DNA of 64,000 nucleotides from assembly GCF_016097415.1 (NCBI RefSeq), contig NZ_JAEHGE010000001.1, forward strand, positions 2,343,157 to 2,407,156, given 5' to 3'. Source of the stretch: a sulfur-oxidizing endosymbiont of Gigantopelta aegis (GTDB taxonomy: Bacteria; Pseudomonadota; Gammaproteobacteria; GRL18). The first letter of the stretch is position 1, and each line of letters begins with the position of its first letter. The notes under the pieces were generated by a model. That model had not been told where the DNA came from. It saw nothing but the letters and a program-made list of their open reading frames with translations, and made no database searches. The position numbers and the translations under genes were made by a program. Positions 9,713-19,777 of the stretch are shown piece by piece.

Positions 9713-11408
9713 ATGAGAATTGTTTTATTAGGCGCACCAGGTTCAGGCAAAGGTACACAAGCAAAAAAATTAATTGAAAAATATGGCGTTCCACAAATAT
9801 CGACAGGTGACTTATTACGCGCCGCAGTTCAAGATGAAACTCCACTCGGATTAAAAGCCAAACACGCGATGGACTCCGGTGAGTTAGTGACCGATGATAT
9901 CGTGCTAGGGATTATCGAAGAACGTTTAAAAGAACCTGATGCTTTTTATGGTTTCATCCTCGATGGCTTTCCAAGAAATATCCCTCAGGCGGAAGCATTG
10001 GATAATATGCTCAACACGATTTATAAGCCACTGGAAAAAACAATTTTAATTGATGTTGATCTGGACGACCTAATGCACCGATTAACAGGCCGTAGAACCT
10101 GTGCCGACTGTGGTCAAATGTATAATGTTTATACCTCTGCACCAATATTAACCGAAGTCTGTGATAAATGCGGTGGTAAACTGATTCAAAGAGCGGATGA
10201 CAATAAAGAAACCATTGGTCATCGCCTGAAAATATATATAGCTCACAAACTGAACCACTGATTTCTTATTATAAGCAACAAAGCAAAAATGTAGCCATTG
10301 AAGGCGCAGGTGATGTCGATGAAATCTTTGCCCGAATAACAGCAATTCTTGATCCACTGGTTAAAACGCCCAAGGCTGTAGAAACAGCTACCATTGAAGG
10401 CGAGCTTGAAGAAGTGACAAAATCTGAGAAAGAAGAGAAGAAAGCGGTTACTAAGAAGCCAACTAAGAAGAAGACTGCGACGAAGAAGAAAGTAGCGACT
10501 AAGAAAAAGGCTGCGACGAAGAAGAAAGTAACAACTAAGAAAAAAGTGGCTACGAAGAAGAAAGTAACAACTAAGAAAAAAGTGGCTACGAAGAAGAAAG
10601 TCGCAATTAAGAAAAAGGCTGCTACGAAGAAGAAAGTCGCAATTAAGAAAAAGGCTGCGACGAAGAAGAAAGTCGCAACTAAGAAAAGGTCGCTGCGAAG
10701 AAGAAAGTCGCATCTAAGAAAAAGGTGGCTGTGAAGAAGAAAGTCGCATCTAAGAAAAAGGTGGCTGTGAAGAAGAAAGTCGCAACTAAGAAAAAGGCTG
10801 CGACGAAGAAGAAAGTTGCATCTAAGAAAAAGGTGGCTGTGAAGAAGAAAGTAGCGACTAAGAAAAAGGTGGCTGTGAAGAAGAAAGTAGCGACTAAGAA
10901 AAAGGTGGCTACGAAGAAGAAAGTCGCAACTAAGAAAAAGGCTGCTACGAAGAAGAAAGTAGCGACTAAGAAAAAGGCTGCTACGAAGAAGAAAGTCGTA
11001 CCTAAGAAAAAGGCTGCTACGAAGAAGAAAGTCGCACCTAAGAAAAAGGCTGCCACGAAGAAGAAAGTCGCACCTAAGAAAAAGGCTGCCACGAAGAAGA
11101 AAGTCGCACCTAAGAAAAAGGCTGCTACGAAGAAGAAAGTCGCACCTAAGAAAAAGGCTGCTACGAAGAAGAAAGTCGCACCTAAGAAAAAGGTGGCTAC
11201 GAAGAAGAAAGTCGCACCTAAGAAAAAGGCTGCTACGAAGAAGAAAGTCGCACCTAAGAAAAAGGTCGCTGCGAAGAAGAAAGTCGCACCTAAGAAAAAG
11301 TCTACTACGAAGAAGAAAGTAGTAACTAAGAAAAAGGTGGTAAAAAAGAAAAAATCGACCACTAAGAAGAAAGTGGCGAAAAAGCGAAGAAGAAAAAAAA
11401 GGGGCTGA
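9713..11408 (+). CDS. adk: Adenylate kinase with a histone-H1-like lysine-repeat tail
   Basis: Catalyses ATP + AMP = 2 ADP. The N-terminal part is a complete Adk core: P-loop GAPGSGKGTQ (residues 7-16), ISTGDLLR, the DGFPR motif, and a zinc-type LID with CADC and CDKC. After DNKETIGHRLKIY the frame breaks in an (AT)n run near 10235. The other frame continues exactly as Adk should (QTEPLISYY, VAIEGAGDVDEIF) and then runs without a stop into about 330 residues of KKKVAxKKKAAT repeats. A second one-base loss (A5 to A4) interrupts the repeat at about 10687. Because adk is essential, both breaks may be sequence errors; the full protein would be about 565 aa. The basic tail resembles bacterial H1-like proteins that bind DNA. 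Start chosen at ATG 9713. Confidence 0.75.
10460..11370 (+). repeat. Tandem 36-bp coding repeat (12-codon Lys-rich unit)
   Basis: About 25 imperfect copies of a 36-bp unit of the form AAG AAG AAA GTC GCA CCT AAG AAA AAG GCT GCT ACG. The units differ mainly in the codon between GCA and AAG (ACT, CCT, TCT, ATT), and adjacent runs share variants, a sign of recent unit duplication. The repeat is in frame with adk. Copy number is likely to vary between strains. Confidence 0.85.
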
Positions 11409-11424
11409 AAAGCCCTTTTTTTAT
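11393..11424 (+). terminator. Intrinsic terminator overlapping the adk-tail stop codon
   Basis: An A-run, GGGCT, a four-base loop, AGCCC and then seven T. The stem contains the last codons and the TGA stop of the repeat tail. The symmetrical A/T arms could also serve the convergent small gene at 11454-11696. Confidence 0.85.
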
Positions 11425-11453
11425 ACCTTATGAGATAAAATCAGCGCCTCTTT

Positions 11454-11696
11454 TTAAGCGCCTATATCACCAGGCGCTTCATCCAAAGGAAAAGGGCTTT
11501 GATTATCCAACCAGGCTTTCCATTGGGCATGATGAGTGACATCGATACCTTCGGTTTTTGCGCTAGATTGTAAATGTGTTTGTAGATCAGAGAGCAGTTC
11601 GGAGTCCATTAATTCAAAATGTGACTGCACATTGGCATGAAGCAGGTTGTAGATTAGTTTTAATTCTGTCAGCGGATAATCTGTAATGGTTTTCAT
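11454..11696 (-). CDS. Hypothetical 80-aa protein
   Basis: A short acidic soluble protein (MKTITDYPLTELKLIY ... WLDNQSPFPLDEAPGDIGA) with a predicted helical middle and no membrane span. The open frame extends upstream to ATG 11759, but the first 21 codons look non-conserved and the internal ATG at 11696 gives a more normal N-terminus; neither has a strong ribosome site. It is convergent with adk and shares its terminator region. Family not recognised. Confidence 0.5.
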   Translation of the reverse strand: MKTITDYPLTELKLIYNLLHANVQSHFELMDSELLSDLQTHLQSSAKTEGIDVTHHAQWKAWLDNQSPFPLDEAPGDIGA

Positions 11697-11876
11697 GATT
11701 GCTATTAATGCTCTGTTAAAAAGTAATAAGGGAGTGAATTTTAAGCTCATATTTTTCATATATTAGCACAAATTTGCGGCAAGCTAGGTGCTTTTGTATA
11801 CTTCTATTATACCCAAACTGCTCTTAGCTGATAAGGTTAGGCGGACTTTCCAGCGATTTGACAGAAGGATAAGTGC

Positions 11877-14800
11877 TTGTTCACCTCGATACGCTTTAAA
11901 ATCATTTTACTGACAGTCATACCTATCGCATTGATTTATTTGCTGATTTTCGGCTTTGGTATTTATCAATTGCAATTGCATTTACGGGCAGATGTTGAAG
12001 ACGAAATGCGGCGTTTAACGCAGCAATATGCGGGTATCTTCTCTGGCTTTTGAATGAATCAGCACAAATTGCCCGTTCTACAGCGGCTATTATCGAACAA
12101 AACCCCACCATTCATGACTACCAGATTTATGCGCAGGTTAAATCGAATCTAAGACATAACCGAATTGTTTATGGCAGTGCCATTGCCTTTGCTCGTGATC
12201 CGGACTACGACAATGAATTATTTGCTCCCTATGCATGCATACCGCACCTCAGGTCGGGTCAATACCTTAGATATTGCAGACATAACCGATTATACCGCAG
12301 GGCATTGGCAATGGTGGGACAAGGCCAAACAGGCCAAACATCCTATCTGGACCGATCCCTATTTTGATAAAGGGGTTGGCGATATCGTCATGGCTACCTA
12401 TGCGGTGCCGTTTTTTTATAAGAAGCAGTTTAGAGGGATTGCTACGGTTGATGTGCAATTGGAAATTTTAGAAGAAAAAGTGAATCAGGGTATTGATGTC
12501 GATCTGGACTTACTAATCATTACCAATAAAGGGGATTATGTTTACCACCCCGATCCCAAACAAATCCTAGCCAATTCCATTTATAAAGACGCTAAAAAAT
12601 ATCATCAGAATGGACTCAAAGACCTAGCCGATAAAATGATTGCCGGTAAACGGGGAGTCGTCCAATTAGATTCTTGGGAAACTCAGCAAAAGCAGTGGGT
12701 GGCTTTTTATCCAATTCAAAATACTGAGTGGCATTGCCCTGAGAGTTCCGGAGAAAGTTGTTTTAGCTCAGGTCAGAAAGAAAGGGCTGCAATTTGCCGC
12801 AGTACTACTCTTTTCTCTGCTTTTAATCATTATTACCGTATGGCTAGTGATAGGCCGGATGACTCAGCCTTTAGCACGTTTGACCGAGGGTGTTAAATCA
12901 GTTGCCGCAGGTAATCTGGATGCCACAGTGGAAGTAACCAGCCAGGATGAAATTGGTGTATTAACGCAGAGTTTTACTGATATGGCGGCTAAATTAAGTA
13001 AGCGTGAACAGGATATTCGTGATGCACGTTCACAAGGATTCAGTCGAATAGTACAGGGCTTAAAAGGGCGTTATTTTTATTTTACCCATGATAAACAGGG
13101 TCATATCTCTTATGTCAGCCCTGCGGTCAAAGACATTTTGGGTTATACACCGAGTGATTTTAAAAATTTCTTTAAGCAATATTTTGTCGAAAGCCCACTC
13201 AATGATCAGGCGACTCACATGATCGAGCTATCCTTTCAGGGTGAGCAACAAGAAGCCTTTGAACTGGAGTTGATCGCACGCAATGGTGAATTATTACGTT
13301 TTGAAATTATTGAAGTGCCGGTGAAAGGTGAGCATGGTGAGATTATTGCTTTGGAAGGTATGGCGCATGATATTACTGAACGTAAGCGTGAAGAAGAAAA
13401 ATTTCGAGTTTTATTTGAAAGTTCTTCACAGGCTAATTTGTTGTATTCAGATGAGGGAATTCTTGATTGTAACCATGCCTTTTTAGATCTCTTTGGCTTT
13501 AGTAAGAAAGAAGATGTGCTGGGATCACGCTTATACTCGCTCACTCGTGCCATTCAGCCTGATGGCGAAGCCTCATTTGATCGATTAAACCAACTAATGG
13601 CTCAGGCTGTCGATGTAGGTTATCAGCAATATGAATTAGTTTTTGAGCGCGTAGGCGGTGAAACTTTTCCGGCAGAAATTATTTTAACCGCAGCCACTAT
13701 GAATGAACAAGCAGTCTTTATTGCTTTGATACAGGACTTAACAGAGCGAAAATTAACTGAACAGGAAATTATTAGTGCTAAGGAAGTTGCCGAAGAAGCC
13801 AATAAAGCCAAGAGTGAATTTTTATCCAATATGTCTCATGAATTAAGAACACCTTTAAATGGGGTGCTGGGTTATGCGCAAATTTTGCAAAATGATAAGC
13901 AAGTAACTCATGAGCAAATGGAAAGTCTGGATGCGATTAAGAGTTGTGGTCATCACCTGCTCACCTTGATTAATGATGTGCTGGATTTATCGAAAATAGA
14001 ATCGGGCAATATGGCCTTTACTATCAGTGCCGTGGATTTACCCAAGTTGGTTAAAGGGGTATATGACATGGTGATCCACCGTGCGTCAGCCAAAGGTGTT
14101 AAGCTTGATGTGATCATGCAAGAGGGCTTGCCTAAGGGAATAAAAACGGATGCGACTAAATTGCGACAGGTACTCGTTAATCTCTTGGGTAATGCGGTAA
14201 AATTTACTCATAGTGGTACGATTTCACTGCATGTCTCTGTCTATGATAAACAAGAATCGCCCAATGTCTGCTTTGTGGTAGCGGATACTGGCATCGGTAT
14301 TCCTGAAGAAAAACATCAGATAATTTTTGATGCCTTTAAACAAGCTAAAGAAGGTATGGATGCCGGTGGTACAGGTCTTGGTTTGGCCATTAGTCAGCGC
14401 CTTATTCAAGAAATGGGTGGCACAGAAATCACTCTGCAAAGCCAGTATGGAGAAGGCAGTGCTTTTTCATTTTGTTTGCCGCTTATAGAGGTCAGTGATG
14501 ATGAGCTAGAGGTGACATATAGTGAGCATTATGATGATTCAGTGATCCCCAAGCTGCCGGATGGTTTACAGTTAACGGCTTTGATTGTAGATGATCGACA
14601 GGTTAATCGTGATATTTTAGAGCGTTTATTACAAGCATCGGGTTTTAAAACCATGTCGGCAAACAATGGTAAAGAGGCCGTGGCCATGAGTCAGAAATAT
14701 AAATATCCCCTGATCTTAATGGATATTCGTATGCCGGAGATGGATGGGATTCACGCAGCAAAACTCATACGACAAAGCATGGAGCAAGAAGAGAGCCAAC

Positions 14801-15204
14801 AGAAACTTGTTATTATTGCGGTAACAGCCGGTGTTTTTCCGGAATTAAAGACGCAGATAGCAGAAACAGGCATGGATGATTTTATTGCCAAACCCTTTAA
14901 AGTGTCTGAGGTGTTTAATAAAATAGCACAGCACTTGGACATACATTTTAAGTATGAAAATGTCACTTTAGAGAATACGCCAGCCGCTGAGTCTGAGCGA
15001 GTCTTTGATGAGCATGCACTAGAACAATTAGAGGAATTGATAAAACAAATAAAAGCCGCCAGTGAGATGGGGGATATCAGTCAAATTAATGTCGTGTATA
15101 AAGAAATAAGCAAAAATAAACTCTTAAGTGATGAAGCCGATAAGCAATTAAATTTATTGATTAAACAATTTGATTTTGATGGCATACGCAATTTTAAATA
15201 TTAA
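11877..15204 (+). pseudogene. Hybrid sensor histidine kinase (dCache-HAMP-PAS-PAS-HisKA-HATPase-REC), N-terminal half frame-disrupted
   Basis: Membrane receptor kinase. A first transmembrane helix (FKIILLTVIPIALIYLLIF) precedes a periplasmic Cache sensor (WQWWDKAKQAKHPIWTDPYFDKGVGDIVMATY is split by shifts at about 12050, 12235 and 12735). A second helix and a HAMP linker (QPLARLTEGVKSVAAGNLD) follow. From 12847 onward one frame encodes two PAS domains, the H-box SNMSHELRTPLNG (His near 13837), N- and G-boxes (LLGNAVKF, DTGIGIPEE, GTGLGLAI) and a receiver domain with phospho-acceptor in LILMDIRMPEMDG. The transmitter and receiver are complete. Start is uncertain (TTG 11877 after AGAAGGA). The regulator gene follows 15 bp downstream and is its likely partner. 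Confidence 0.8.
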
Positions 15205-15219
15205 AATAAGCCCACAAAT

Positions 15220-17147
15220 ATGAATGCAATACATAAAGAAGAACAGGCAACATTATTATTGGTAGATGATAATCCTACTAATTTACAAGTGTTATATCAG
15301 ACTCTGGAAGGGCATGGCTACAAGTTATTGCTCGCTAAAAATGGTGAAGATGCGCTAAACATTGTTCATAAAGTACATCCGGAACTGATTTTATTGGATA
15401 TTATGATGCCGGGTATGGATGGCTATGAGGTGTGTTTAAAAATAAAATCTAACCCCGAGCTGGCTGATATTGCCATTATTTTTCTATCGGCATTAGATGA
15501 TGTAAAAGATAAAGTAAAAGGCTTTGATTGTGGTGCGGTGGATTATGTTGCCAAGCCTTTTCAGTCAGAAGAAGTTATCGCACGAGTAGAAACTCATATT
15601 AAAATTCGCCAATTGGAAACCATCTTAGCGCAAAAAAATAAGCGTTTAGAAGAAGATAATGCACTGATTTTGGATGCAATGGGTGAAGGTCTATTGGGTG
15701 TTGATAAACAGGGTTTAATCACCTTTATCAATCCTGCGGGTGCAGAAATTATCGGCTGGCTGGAAGATGAGATTCGAGGTAAAAACTTTCATGATGTGAT
15801 AATGCACACAGATAGTCAGGGCCATCGCCATCCACTGGAAAAAGATGATGTCTTTAACACCCTGAGAGATCGAGTGCAAAGACAAAGTGATAGTAATATT
15901 TTTTGGCATAAAGATTCAGGCAGTTTTCCCGTTGAATATACCGTGACCATGATTGAAGGTGAAACGGATATTAGCAGTGTCTGTGTCGTTTTTAAAAATA
16001 TTGCAGCACGAAAAAACGTGAAAGTGAATTGCACCATGCCCTGCAAACCGTTGAAGAACTGAAAGAGAAATTACAGGTAGAAAATCAGGTTTTACGTGCG
16101 CAAAGCAGTTATCTGCAAGCAGAAATTCGCAGTGAACAAAACTATGGCGAAATTATCGGTCAAAGTCAGGCCTTAATAAAAACCATGGAAGAAGCCGAGC
16201 AGGTTGCAGGGACGGATACGACAGTATTAATCAATGGTGAGTCAGGCACGGGAAAGGAATCCATGGCGCGGGCTATCCATCAATTCAGTCCCCGAAAAAA
16301 TCGCCCTTTAATCAAAGTTAATTGTGGTGCAATATCAGAATCATTGGTGGAAAGTGAATTATTTGGTCATGTTAAAGGCGCCTTCACCAGTGCAATTAGT
16401 GATCGAACCGGGCATTTTGAGCTAGCTGATAAGGGCACCATTTTTCTGGATGAAATAGGCGAACTTTCCTTAGAAGTACAGGTTAAATTATTACGGGTTT
16501 TACAGGAGCAGGAGCTCCAGCGTGTTGGCAGTGGCGAAGTGATTTCTGTGGATGTACGTATTATTGCAGCAACCAATCGTAATCTGAAAAAAATGGTGGA
16601 TGAGGGTAGTTTTAGAATGGATCTTTTTACCGCTTAAATGTTTTCCCCTTAACCGTACCACCATTAAGGGATAGAAAATCTGATATTCCATTATTATTAG
16701 CAAAATTTCTTGATAATTTGAGTCATAAACTGGGCAAAAATTTCCGAGGCATCTCAGAGGTGAGTATGGCATTGCTAATGGATTATCATTGGCCGGGCAA
16801 TATTCGTGAATTACAAAATGTAATTGAACGCTCTGCTATTTTATCAAAAAGTGAAATAATTGAAGTCGATGATGCACTGGTACCGGTATCGATTGAACAA
16901 GTGAAATTACACAAAGATTCAGCTGAACGAGCAGGTGATGAAGTTGATGACAATAAACAAGCGGATAATGCTAGAAAATCAGTGGCTTATCGGACACTGG
17001 CCGAAAATGAAAAGCGTTATATTATCAGTGTGTTGAATGATTTAAATTGGCTCATTTGGGGGAAAAGGGGCTGCCGAGATTCTGGATGTGCCGGTCAGCA
17101 CATTGCGATCCAGAATGAAAAAACTCGGTATTGAGAGACCAGACTAG
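15220..17147 (+). pseudogene. REC-PAS-AAA+-Fis NtrC-type response regulator, frame-disrupted
   Basis: The receiver domain has the acidic pair VDD, phospho-acceptor Asp60 (LILLDIMMPGMDG) and the conserved Lys in DYVAKPF. A PAS domain and a coiled coil ([16 protein letters not shown]) lead to a sigma-54 activator AAA+ domain with Walker A GESGTGKE, Walker B FLDEIGE and WPGNIREL, ending in a Fis-type helix-turn-helix (AAEILDVPVSTLRSRMKKLGI). The sigma-54 contact loop reads GAFTSA instead of the usual GAFTGA. Breaks near 16015, 16630 and 17065 split it into four pieces. It would act as an enhancer-binding transcription factor for the kinase upstream. Confidence 0.8.
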
Positions 17148-17160
17148 GAAAGTAAACTGA

Positions 17161-17349
17161 TCAGGCGATAGGACCTGTTTTTCTGACAGGGTGTATTGGT
17201 TTACTCAAAATAACTAAAACTGCGCCAATAAAGAAGCCTATGCCAGCATTCAACCAATAAAAATCGTTATTCCAAATGACTTGGTCGATTAAAGAACAGC
17301 TAATAGCAAAAAAAGTGGCGGTGGTGAGAATAGTGATTATTTTTTTCAT
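17161..17349 (-). CDS. Small two-span membrane protein, 62 aa
   Basis: Starts at ATG 17349 after a GGAG site seven bases upstream. Two hydrophobic stretches (IITILTTATFFAISCSLI and LNAGIGFFIGAVLVIL) flank a short loop, with a basic C-terminus. It is convergent with the response-regulator gene. Family not recognised. Confidence 0.6.
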   Translation of the reverse strand: MKKIITILTTATFFAISCSLIDQVIWNNDFYWLNAGIGFFIGAVLVILSKPIHPVRKTGPIA

Positions 17350-17606
17350 GTTAATTCTCCAGCTTGATGCGCTTTTTAATACATTATTTAAGGTTTTTGC
17401 AAAATTATTAAAAAACAGTGTATATATTATACAGATCAGCGTTCAATTTATCTGTAGGTAAAATCTGAAAATGTGTAGTTATTTGACTGAAATTTGTCAG
17501 ACTTTTACCCCTAAAAACAGCTATTAGTACAGTGGACCCCATTGTCAAGACAGCTTTCTCAAATATTAAGATATAATTCTGTTGGTTATTTATAGTATTA
17601 GTCTTA

Positions 17607-17690
17607 TCCACATATCCACAGGTCTGCCAGTAGTCCAGAGACGCTTGCGATATATCTCAGGGCTACTGGCTTGGCCTGTGGATATGTGGA
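17607..17690. repeat. Long hairpin in the type 2 IS3 tail
   Basis: Perfect 16-bp arms (TCCACATATCCACAGG, 17607-17622; complement 17675-17690) enclose a second 8-bp pair GCCAGTAG/CTACTGGC and a further imperfect pair, giving an extended cruciform of about 84 bp between the orfB 3' end and the IS terminus. The same structure is in copy F (45600-45683), with the central loop in inverse orientation. Confidence 0.8.
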
Positions 17691-18573
17691 CAAGGCGGTT
17701 GCCAGTAAAGTTGATTATCCTCCTCATCATCTGCCCGTTTTAAGTCTGGAACAACTTCTTTCATCACGCCATAGATCTCTGCAGGCGTTTTTCCACCGTG
17801 TGTACTGTGTGGTCGTTCATGGTTGTAAAACTCAAAATATTCCTTTAATGAGCTCTTTAGCTCATCAATACTTTGGTAATCCTTGAGGTAAATTTCCTCA
17901 TATTTTACACTTCGCCAGAGTCGTTCAATCATAATGTTATCCATTGCTCTGCCTTTGCCGTCCATGCTGATTTTTATATCATTGGCCTTTAGAACACCTG
18001 TAAATGCTCTGCTAGTATATTGAGCACCTTGATCCGTATTGAAGATTTCTGGCTTTCCATATCGTCGCAGTGCTGTTTCCAGACTACTGATACAAAAGCT
18101 TTCTTCCATGCTGGTTGACACTTCCCAGGACAGCACAAAACGGCTACTCCAGTCCATAACAGCACTTAGGTAGACAAATCCATGTGGCATCCGTAAATAC
18201 GTGATATCTGTGCACCAAACCTGGTTATTCCTATTAATATCAATTCCTTTGAGCAAATATGGATAGAGGTTATTTACTTTGCAAGGCTTGCTGGTATTGG
18301 GTTTTGGTGCCACTGAAACCAATCCCATGATCCGCATAAGCCGTTGAACTTTTTACGATTAATTTTATAACATTTCAATCTTAATGCATTACGAATTTGA
18401 CGACTGCCATAGAATGGATGTTTTATGTACAACTCATCAATCAAATTCATTAATGTTAAATCTTTATTTTGCAGAGGCTTTTTAGGTTGATAGTAATAGC
18501 TTGAACGGTTCAGGCCGATAAGCTCACATTGTTTTTGATGCTCAACTGAGGGTGCTCTTTTTCTATGCAACAC
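17663..18573 (-). pseudogene. IS3 orfB transposase, type 2 copy E, one frameshift
   Basis: Integrase-type DDE transposase. N-terminal part LIGLNRSSYYYQP and HPFYGSRQIRNAL; after a one-base shift near 18300 the catalytic part follows with WCTDITYL (first Asp), NTDQGAQYTS (second Asp) and MIERLWRSVKYEEI (Glu). The C-terminal NHERPHSTHGGKTPAEIY is typical. The end of the frame runs into the hairpin. Confidence 0.85.
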
Positions 18574-18622
18574 CGCTTTTCTGCTCTACTCAGTTGAACA
18601 TCTCAACTTTTTTGACAGCCAG

Positions 18623-18880
18623 TCAGCCTCTACTTTTAGTTGACCTATTTGGCTGTACAGGTGTTCTTTTTTCCTTTTCATGTTCAGCATCTTTATTCTC
18701 TAATTTTTTTGAAAAAGTATCGGCTGCACCATCAAGCATCTGCTTTTTCCAGCTATTGACCTGGGTGGTGTGCACTTCAAATTCTGACGCAATTTCTGCG
18801 ACTGTTTTTTGACCTTTCAAAGCCTCAATGGCTACTTTTGCTTTAAATTTGTTGTTGAATGTTTTTCTTTTTGTGCTCAT
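18623..18880 (-). CDS. IS3 orfA, type 2 copy E
   Basis: 85-aa helix-turn-helix protein (MSTKRKTFNNKFKAKVAIEA, VAEIASEFEVHTTQVNSWKKQ) of the IS3 OrfA class. The expected leucine-rich C-terminus appears to shift frame after HEKEK, so the coiled coil seen in full-length relatives is lost or reached by a frame change. Confidence 0.75.
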   Translation of the reverse strand: MSTKRKTFNNKFKAKVAIEALKGQKTVAEIASEFEVHTTQVNSWKKQMLDGAADTFSKKLENKDAEHEKEKRTPVQPNRSTKSRG

Positions 18881-19057
18881 TTTTTTGTTCCCCGTTAGGT
18901 TAGCTCTTATATCTTAACCTATTGTCCAGTTTTCGGGGTCCACTATATAGTGCTGATTTTTTTATTATATTTTAGAACTGAAATACAATTTACACTGTTT
19001 TTGTGACAGAATAATGAACCTTAAAACGATTAATTTTAAAACAACTGTGAACAATTC

Positions 19058-19777
19058 ATGTCTTCTATGCTCGACACCATCAAAACTGTAGAAACCCCCG
19101 AGGGTGTTGAGCTTAAATTAACCTGTGCTGGGTTTTATGTGCGTAGCATCGCCTGGTTGTTGGACATTTTGATACAGGGCCTGATTATTATTGTTTTTGC
19201 CCTATTGCTGAGTCGCTTGGGGGATTTTGGTCAGGGTATCTTATTGATTGTGATGTTTTTGCAGCAATGGCTCTATCCGGTATTCTTTGAAATTTATTTT
19301 CAGGGGCAAACACCGGGGAAAAAGAAAATGAATATTCAGGTGCTACAAATTGATGGCACCATGGTGACTTGGGAAGCCTCTTTACTCAGAAATTTACTCA
19401 GAACCGTCGATTTTCTGCCTTTTTTCTATGCCTTGGGTGTGGTTTCTATGCTATTGAGTCGAGATTTTCGGCGTCTGGGCGATTTGGCTGCCAATACCAT
19501 TGTGGTTTATACCCGCAAGCTAAAGGACAATAGTCAACTGGTGCCTGAAGTAGCTGCTATTGCCCCTAACATAGCTCTCAGCGGTATAGAACAGCAAATT
19601 ATTGTTAATTATGCTGAACGCTTTAAGGGCTTTTCTCCGGAACGTGCAGAAGAACTGGCCAGGCTAGCAACACCTTTACTGGATGGTGTTATTGTCCAGA
19701 AAAAACAAACAGCCAGTGAAACAAATGCCAGTGAACGTCTGCTGGGTATTGCTAATTACCTGATGGGGCGTCGATGA
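19058..19777 (+). CDS. RDD-family membrane protein
   Basis: 239 aa with the RDD pattern: FYVRSIAWLLDILIQGL (Arg and Asp in the first helix), a QTPGKKKM loop and RDFRRLGDLAANT. Three membrane spans are expected in the inner membrane. RDD proteins are common in MoxR clusters, where their role is unclear; some are linked to ion exchange. It overlaps the next gene by 4 bp (ATGA) and opens the operon. A promoter must lie in the 115 bp after the IS. Confidence 0.85.
   Translation: MSSMLDTIKTVETPEGVELKLTCAGFYVRSIAWLLDILIQGLIIIVFALLLSRLGDFGQGILLIVMFLQQWLYPVFFEIYFQGQTPGKKKMNIQVLQIDGTMVTWEASLLRNLLRTVDFLPFFYALGVVSMLLSRDFRRLGDLAANTIVVYTRKLKDNSQLVPEVAAIAPNIALSGIEQQIIVNYAERFKGFSPERAEELARLATPLLDGVIVQKKQTASETNASERLLGIANYLMGRR

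Larger units (their letters stand above)
17530..18942 (-). mobile_element. IS3-family element type 2, copy E
   Basis: About 1.41 kb bounded by the inverted repeat TGGACCCC, nearly identical to the element at 44353-45760 in opposite orientation. It contains orfA, orfB and a long palindromic hairpin near its right end. The flanks (GTA and CTA) do not form an exact target-site duplication, unlike copy F, so one flank may have changed or a deletion occurred. Confidence 0.9.

Noticed and set aside
10679-11362. Long antisense frame made of Phe/Ala/Thr repeats opposite the adk tail
   Set aside because: It is the mirror of the Lys-rich 36-bp repeat; low-complexity coding on one strand opens the other. 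No ribosome site or independent support.
10460-11370. Possible CRISPR array (regular 36-bp periodicity)
   Set aside because: Units are directly adjacent without unique spacers and are in frame with a Lys-rich protein.
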